9,090 bases of DNA, taken from the NCBI GenBank assembly GCA_030039655.1, contig JASHVC010000080.1, positions 1-9,090 of the forward strand. Reading direction: 5' to 3'. Within the stretch, counting starts at the first letter, position 1, and the number at the start of each line of letters is the position of its first letter. Positions 6,439 through 9,090 of the stretch are shown in pieces. The stretch is from Xanthobacteraceae bacterium. GTDB lineage: Bacteria; Pseudomonadota; Alphaproteobacteria; Rhizobiales; Xanthobacteraceae. The notes under the pieces were generated by a model. That model worked only from the letters and a program-made list of their open reading frames with translations, had not been told where the DNA came from and did no database searches. The position numbers and the translations under genes are program-made.

Positions 6439-9027
6439 TCAGAAATGGCTTCCGCCACCGAACTGGAAGAACTGGGTCCGGTCGTACCATTGGTGCAGGA
6501 TCGGGTAGGCGAAATCGAACCGCAGCGGACCGAAAGGCGAGTTCCAGATCAGGCTCGTGCCGGCCGACAGGCGTACGCTGTCGTCGTCGGTGTAGGTCAT
6601 GGCGCAGCCGCCACCCTTTTGTCCCGCGGGAGGCGGCGCATTACACAAGAAAGTTCCGCCATTGGCGTTGATGAGGCCGTTGATTTCTCCGGTCGCCGCG
6701 TTCTGCGTCTCACCCTTGTAGCCCCACACCGATCCGGAATCGATGAACACGGCTCCGGTGAACCCCGAATCCTTGGGCAAGAAGTAAAGCGGATATTGGA
6801 ATTCGAGACTGGCACCCCAATACATAGTCCCGCCGATGTCGTCGCCGGTGCCGTAACCGTAGGCATAATTCGTCACATCGCGGGGACCGATACCTGCAGG
6901 TTGGAAGCCGCGGACCAAGTTCGGCCCCATCTTGAAGTCGTCAAGCATGCGCACCGTGTCACTGCCCAAGCCGAGAATGTCTCCGGCTTGCAGATGCAAC
7001 ACGCTGACGAGGTCGGAGACGGGCTCGTAGTAGCTGTGCCAATCGACGCTCGACCGCATGTACCGCACGTCGCCGCCCACGCCGGCGAAGTCCTGGCCCC
7101 AACTGAGATTGACGCCGCTGGTGGGATTTTTGTTGTTGTCGAGCGTGCTGTAAGTAAGCCCATATCCAAGCGCCGACGTAAAAGTCGTACCGTTCGCAAG
7201 CTCCACGCGGATCGGTAGCGAGGCTTGGCCATACGCCTCGCAATTCGTCTGGAGGCCATTTGCCAAGTTATAAGCATAGCTGTTTGTGCCATTTGTGCCC
7301 GGATAGACGCCCCCTCCACTGGCATTGATGGCGGGCAGCGAGGGGAACGTGTTCACGAAATCCGGATTGAGGTTGTTGCAATTATCAAGGTAGGACGGCA
7401 GCTGGATCGACTGCGTATATAACGAATATCGCAGTTGCAGCGAGAAGTCTTCGCGCAACGGTATGCCGAATTTCAGCGTGCCGCCGATCGATTCCGTCCC
7501 GTAGGAGAAGTAGTTGTTTGCCAGCGTTTGCTTGGCAAACAGGTCAATGCCGGCGCCGATCCGCTGATCGAGAAAGTACGGCTCGATGAAACTGACGCCC
7601 GCCGAGCGAATGTACTCGCCGTAAGTGGCCGTCACTTTGGCAAATCGGCCGGTTCCCAACAGGTTGCGCTCGGAGACCGTTGCCTCGACCATCCAACCCT
7701 GCGCCGTCGAGTATCCCCCCATCACAGAGAAGTCGCCGGTCGATTGCTCGACGACGTCGATGTTGAGCACGACCCGGTCAGGCGCTGAACCCGGCTCGTT
7801 CGTGATCTTGACCGATTTGAAGTAGTTGAGATTCTTGATGCGGCGCTCGGCGCGATCGACCAAGGCGCGGTTGTAGGGATCGCCCTCATTGATGTCCATT
7901 TCGCGCCGGATCACGTAATCGCGGGTGCGCGTGTTGCCGCGGATATTGATGCGTTCGATATAGGCTCGCGTGCCCTCATCCACCACGAAGGTGACGCCGA
8001 CCGTGCGCGCTTGGGCGTTGCGATCGCCGCGCGGGCGGACCGTGCCGAACGGATAACCGCGCCTCGCCATTTCGACGGTGAGATTCTCAACGGTCTTCTC
8101 AACCGCTTCGCCGTTGTAGACGTCACCTTTGTGGGTCAGCAGGATCGGCCGCAATGAATTGGCGTCGACGGCGCGAACGTTGGATTGAATCTCAATGTCG
8201 CCGAAATGATACTGCGGCCCCTCCTCGATCGTGAAGGTAATGACGAAGCCTTTCCGCGTAGGGTCATATTCGCCGGTGGCCGAAACAACCTGAACGTCGG
8301 CGTAGCCATGCTTAAGATAGAAGCGTCGAATCAAATCGCGGTCAGCTTCGATGCGGTCAGGATCGTAGACGTCAGTGGTCTGCAGAAAGCTCAGCCAATT
8401 CGAGACGTTGGTCTTGATGACTTCCTTCAGCCTCCAGTTCGAGTAGGCTTTGTTGCCGACGAAATCGATCTGCTTGACGCCGGTCTTTTCTCCTTCGTTG
8501 ACCATGAAGATCAGATCGACTCGGTTGTTCGGGCGCTCGATGATCTGGGGCGTCACCGTAACGTCAAAGCGGCCATTGCGCTGGTAGATTTCGATGATGC
8601 GCTGGGTGTCGGCCTGCACAACAGCGCGCGACAGCGCACCACGTGCCTTTGATTGGATTTCCCCCTGTAGCTGTTCGTCCTTCATCCGGTGATTGCCCTC
8701 GAAAACGAGGCGATCAATCACCGCCGCCTCCACGACGGTCACGATCACGCGGTCGCCCTGAGTCGTCACGTGGATGTCCTGGAACAGCCCAGAAGCATAG
8801 AGCGCCTTGATGCCGGCATTGATCTTGTCGGCATCCAAGTGCTCGCCTGGGCCAGCCTTGAAATATTGGCGGATGGTGTCGGCGTCGACCCGGCGGTTGC
8901 CTTCGACGACAATTTGCGTCGCCCCCGGCGCGGCAAAGGCCACACCGGGAGTAAGGCCGACTAACAACACTCCGAGGAGCAAGCCCGCCGCGACCAGCCC
9001 TCGTCTCACCCGCACCCACATTTTCAT
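6439..9027 (-). CDS. bamA: Outer membrane protein assembly factor BamA
   Basis: The gene encodes 862 residues from the ATG at 9027. BamA (Omp85 family) is the core of the BAM complex that folds beta-barrel proteins into the outer membrane. A signal peptide covers about 1-32: basic start, hydrophobic [15 protein letters not shown], and probable cleavage after AFA at 30-32. Five POTRA domains follow at roughly 37-101, 102-179, 180-270, 271-352 and 353-429, most starting with an I-x-x-x-G-N-type strand (for example [28 protein letters not shown]). The barrel runs from about 432 to the end, with the essential loop-6 VRGF motif at 705-708 ([10 protein letters not shown]) and a C-terminal beta-signal strand ending in Phe. 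Two predicted surface loops carry paired cysteines (550/596 and 795/808). GAGGG at 9042-9038 is 10 nt before this ATG; a TTG at 9033 is the alternative. It is the first gene of this operon segment; rseP is often found upstream in relatives. Confidence 0.96.
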   Translation of the reverse strand: MKMWVRVRRGLVAAGLLLGVLLVGLTPGVAFAAPGATQIVVEGNRRVDADTIRQYFKAGPGEHLDADKINAGIKALYASGLFQDIHVTTQGDRVIVTVVEAAVIDRLVFEGNHRMKDEQLQGEIQSKARGALSRAVVQADTQRIIEIYQRNGRFDVTVTPQIIERPNNRVDLIFMVNEGEKTGVKQIDFVGNKAYSNWRLKEVIKTNVSNWLSFLQTTDVYDPDRIEADRDLIRRFYLKHGYADVQVVSATGEYDPTRKGFVITFTIEEGPQYHFGDIEIQSNVRAVDANSLRPILLTHKGDVYNGEAVEKTVENLTVEMARRGYPFGTVRPRGDRNAQARTVGVTFVVDEGTRAYIERINIRGNTRTRDYVIRREMDINEGDPYNRALVDRAERRIKNLNYFKSVKITNEPGSAPDRVVLNIDVVEQSTGDFSVMGGYSTAQGWMVEATVSERNLLGTGRFAKVTATYGEYIRSAGVSFIEPYFLDQRIGAGIDLFAKQTLANNYFSYGTESIGGTLKFGIPLREDFSLQLRYSLYTQSIQLPSYLDNCNNLNPDFVNTFPSLPAINASGGGVYPGTNGTNSYAYNLANGLQTNCEAYGQASLPIRVELANGTTFTSALGYGLTYSTLDNNKNPTSGVNLSWGQDFAGVGGDVRYMRSSVDWHSYYEPVSDLVSVLHLQAGDILGLGSDTVRMLDDFKMGPNLVRGFQPAGIGPRDVTNYAYGYGTGDDIGGTMYWGASLEFQYPLYFLPKDSGFTGAVFIDSGSVWGYKGETQNAATGEINGLINANGGTFLCNAPPPAGQKGGGCAMTYTDDDSVRLSAGTSLIWNSPFGPLRFDFAYPILHQWYDRTQFFQFGGGSHF

Positions 9028-9090
9028 GCGCAAAGCGCCCTCGTTCCCCTCGTGGCCGCCCCCGAACAGCGGTCACTCAAGATCCCCCCC
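9028..9090 (-). other. Region upstream of bamA
   Basis: These 63 bases hold the likely bamA ribosome binding site (minus-strand GAGGG at 9042-9038) and a second purine-rich stretch, GAGGGG at 9051-9046. I cannot recognise the end of a neighbouring gene. In related genomes the site-2 protease gene rseP often ends here, but nothing in these bases proves it. Confidence 0.4.

Noticed and set aside
6408..6458. GTG start for LpxD at 6458
   Set aside because: It cannot be excluded, but it overlaps bamA, has no ribosome binding site, and its 17 extra residues precede the normal family N-terminus; the ATG at 6407 was preferred.
6199..7218. Long plus-strand open frame of 339 codons opposite lpxD and bamA
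   Set aside because: It is the antisense of strongly conserved LpxD and BamA sequence. High GC content makes long antisense frames common, and the product shows no recognisable motif.

Overview
The window looks like chromosomal DNA from an alphaproteobacterium of the Hyphomicrobiales (Bradyrhizobium/Xanthobacteraceae-like). Base composition is GC-rich. Lipid A synthesis uses LpxI rather than LpxH. The order bamA-lpxD-fabZ-lpxA-lpxI-lpxB, facing a citrate synthase gene with glutamyl-tRNA synthetase (gltX) sequence just upstream of it, is the arrangement I recall for that group. The genus is an inference, because no database could be searched.

Left part (1-2014, + strand). A complete citrate synthase gene, gltA (707-2014), is preceded by an unusual arrangement. 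Bases 1-97 are an exact copy of 656-752, which is the gltA leader, ribosome binding site and first 15 codons. In the first copy the gltA start runs in frame into the C-terminal third of gltX (the anticodon-binding region). The normal gltX-gltA spacer and the intact gltA follow. This is the footprint expected of a 655-bp tandem duplication spanning the gltX 3' end and gltA 5' end, or of an assembly artefact that mimics one.

Right part (2028-9027, - strand). Six genes are packed head to tail in the order bamA, lpxD, fabZ, lpxA, lpxI, lpxB. The last four junctions overlap (ATGA, GTGA, about 17 nt and 3 nt; the lpxI-lpxB figure rises to 4 nt only if an upstream mini-ORF is counted). They form one envelope-biogenesis operon: BamA inserts outer-membrane proteins, LpxA/LpxD/LpxI/LpxB carry out four steps from UDP-GlcNAc to lipid A disaccharide, and FabZ dehydrates the 3-hydroxyacyl-ACP that LpxA and LpxD also use. 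The operon converges on gltA with only 13 nt between stop codons and no room for a conventional terminator.

Apart from the duplication these are housekeeping genes. I found no rRNA, tRNA, CRISPR array, insertion sequence, phage gene or defence system. The points most worth a second look are the duplication and its chimeric ORF, an LpxD that ends without its usual C-terminal helix, a 9-bp repeat run at the start of fabZ, a duplicated start motif at the lpxI-lpxB junction, and paired cysteines in predicted BamA surface loops.
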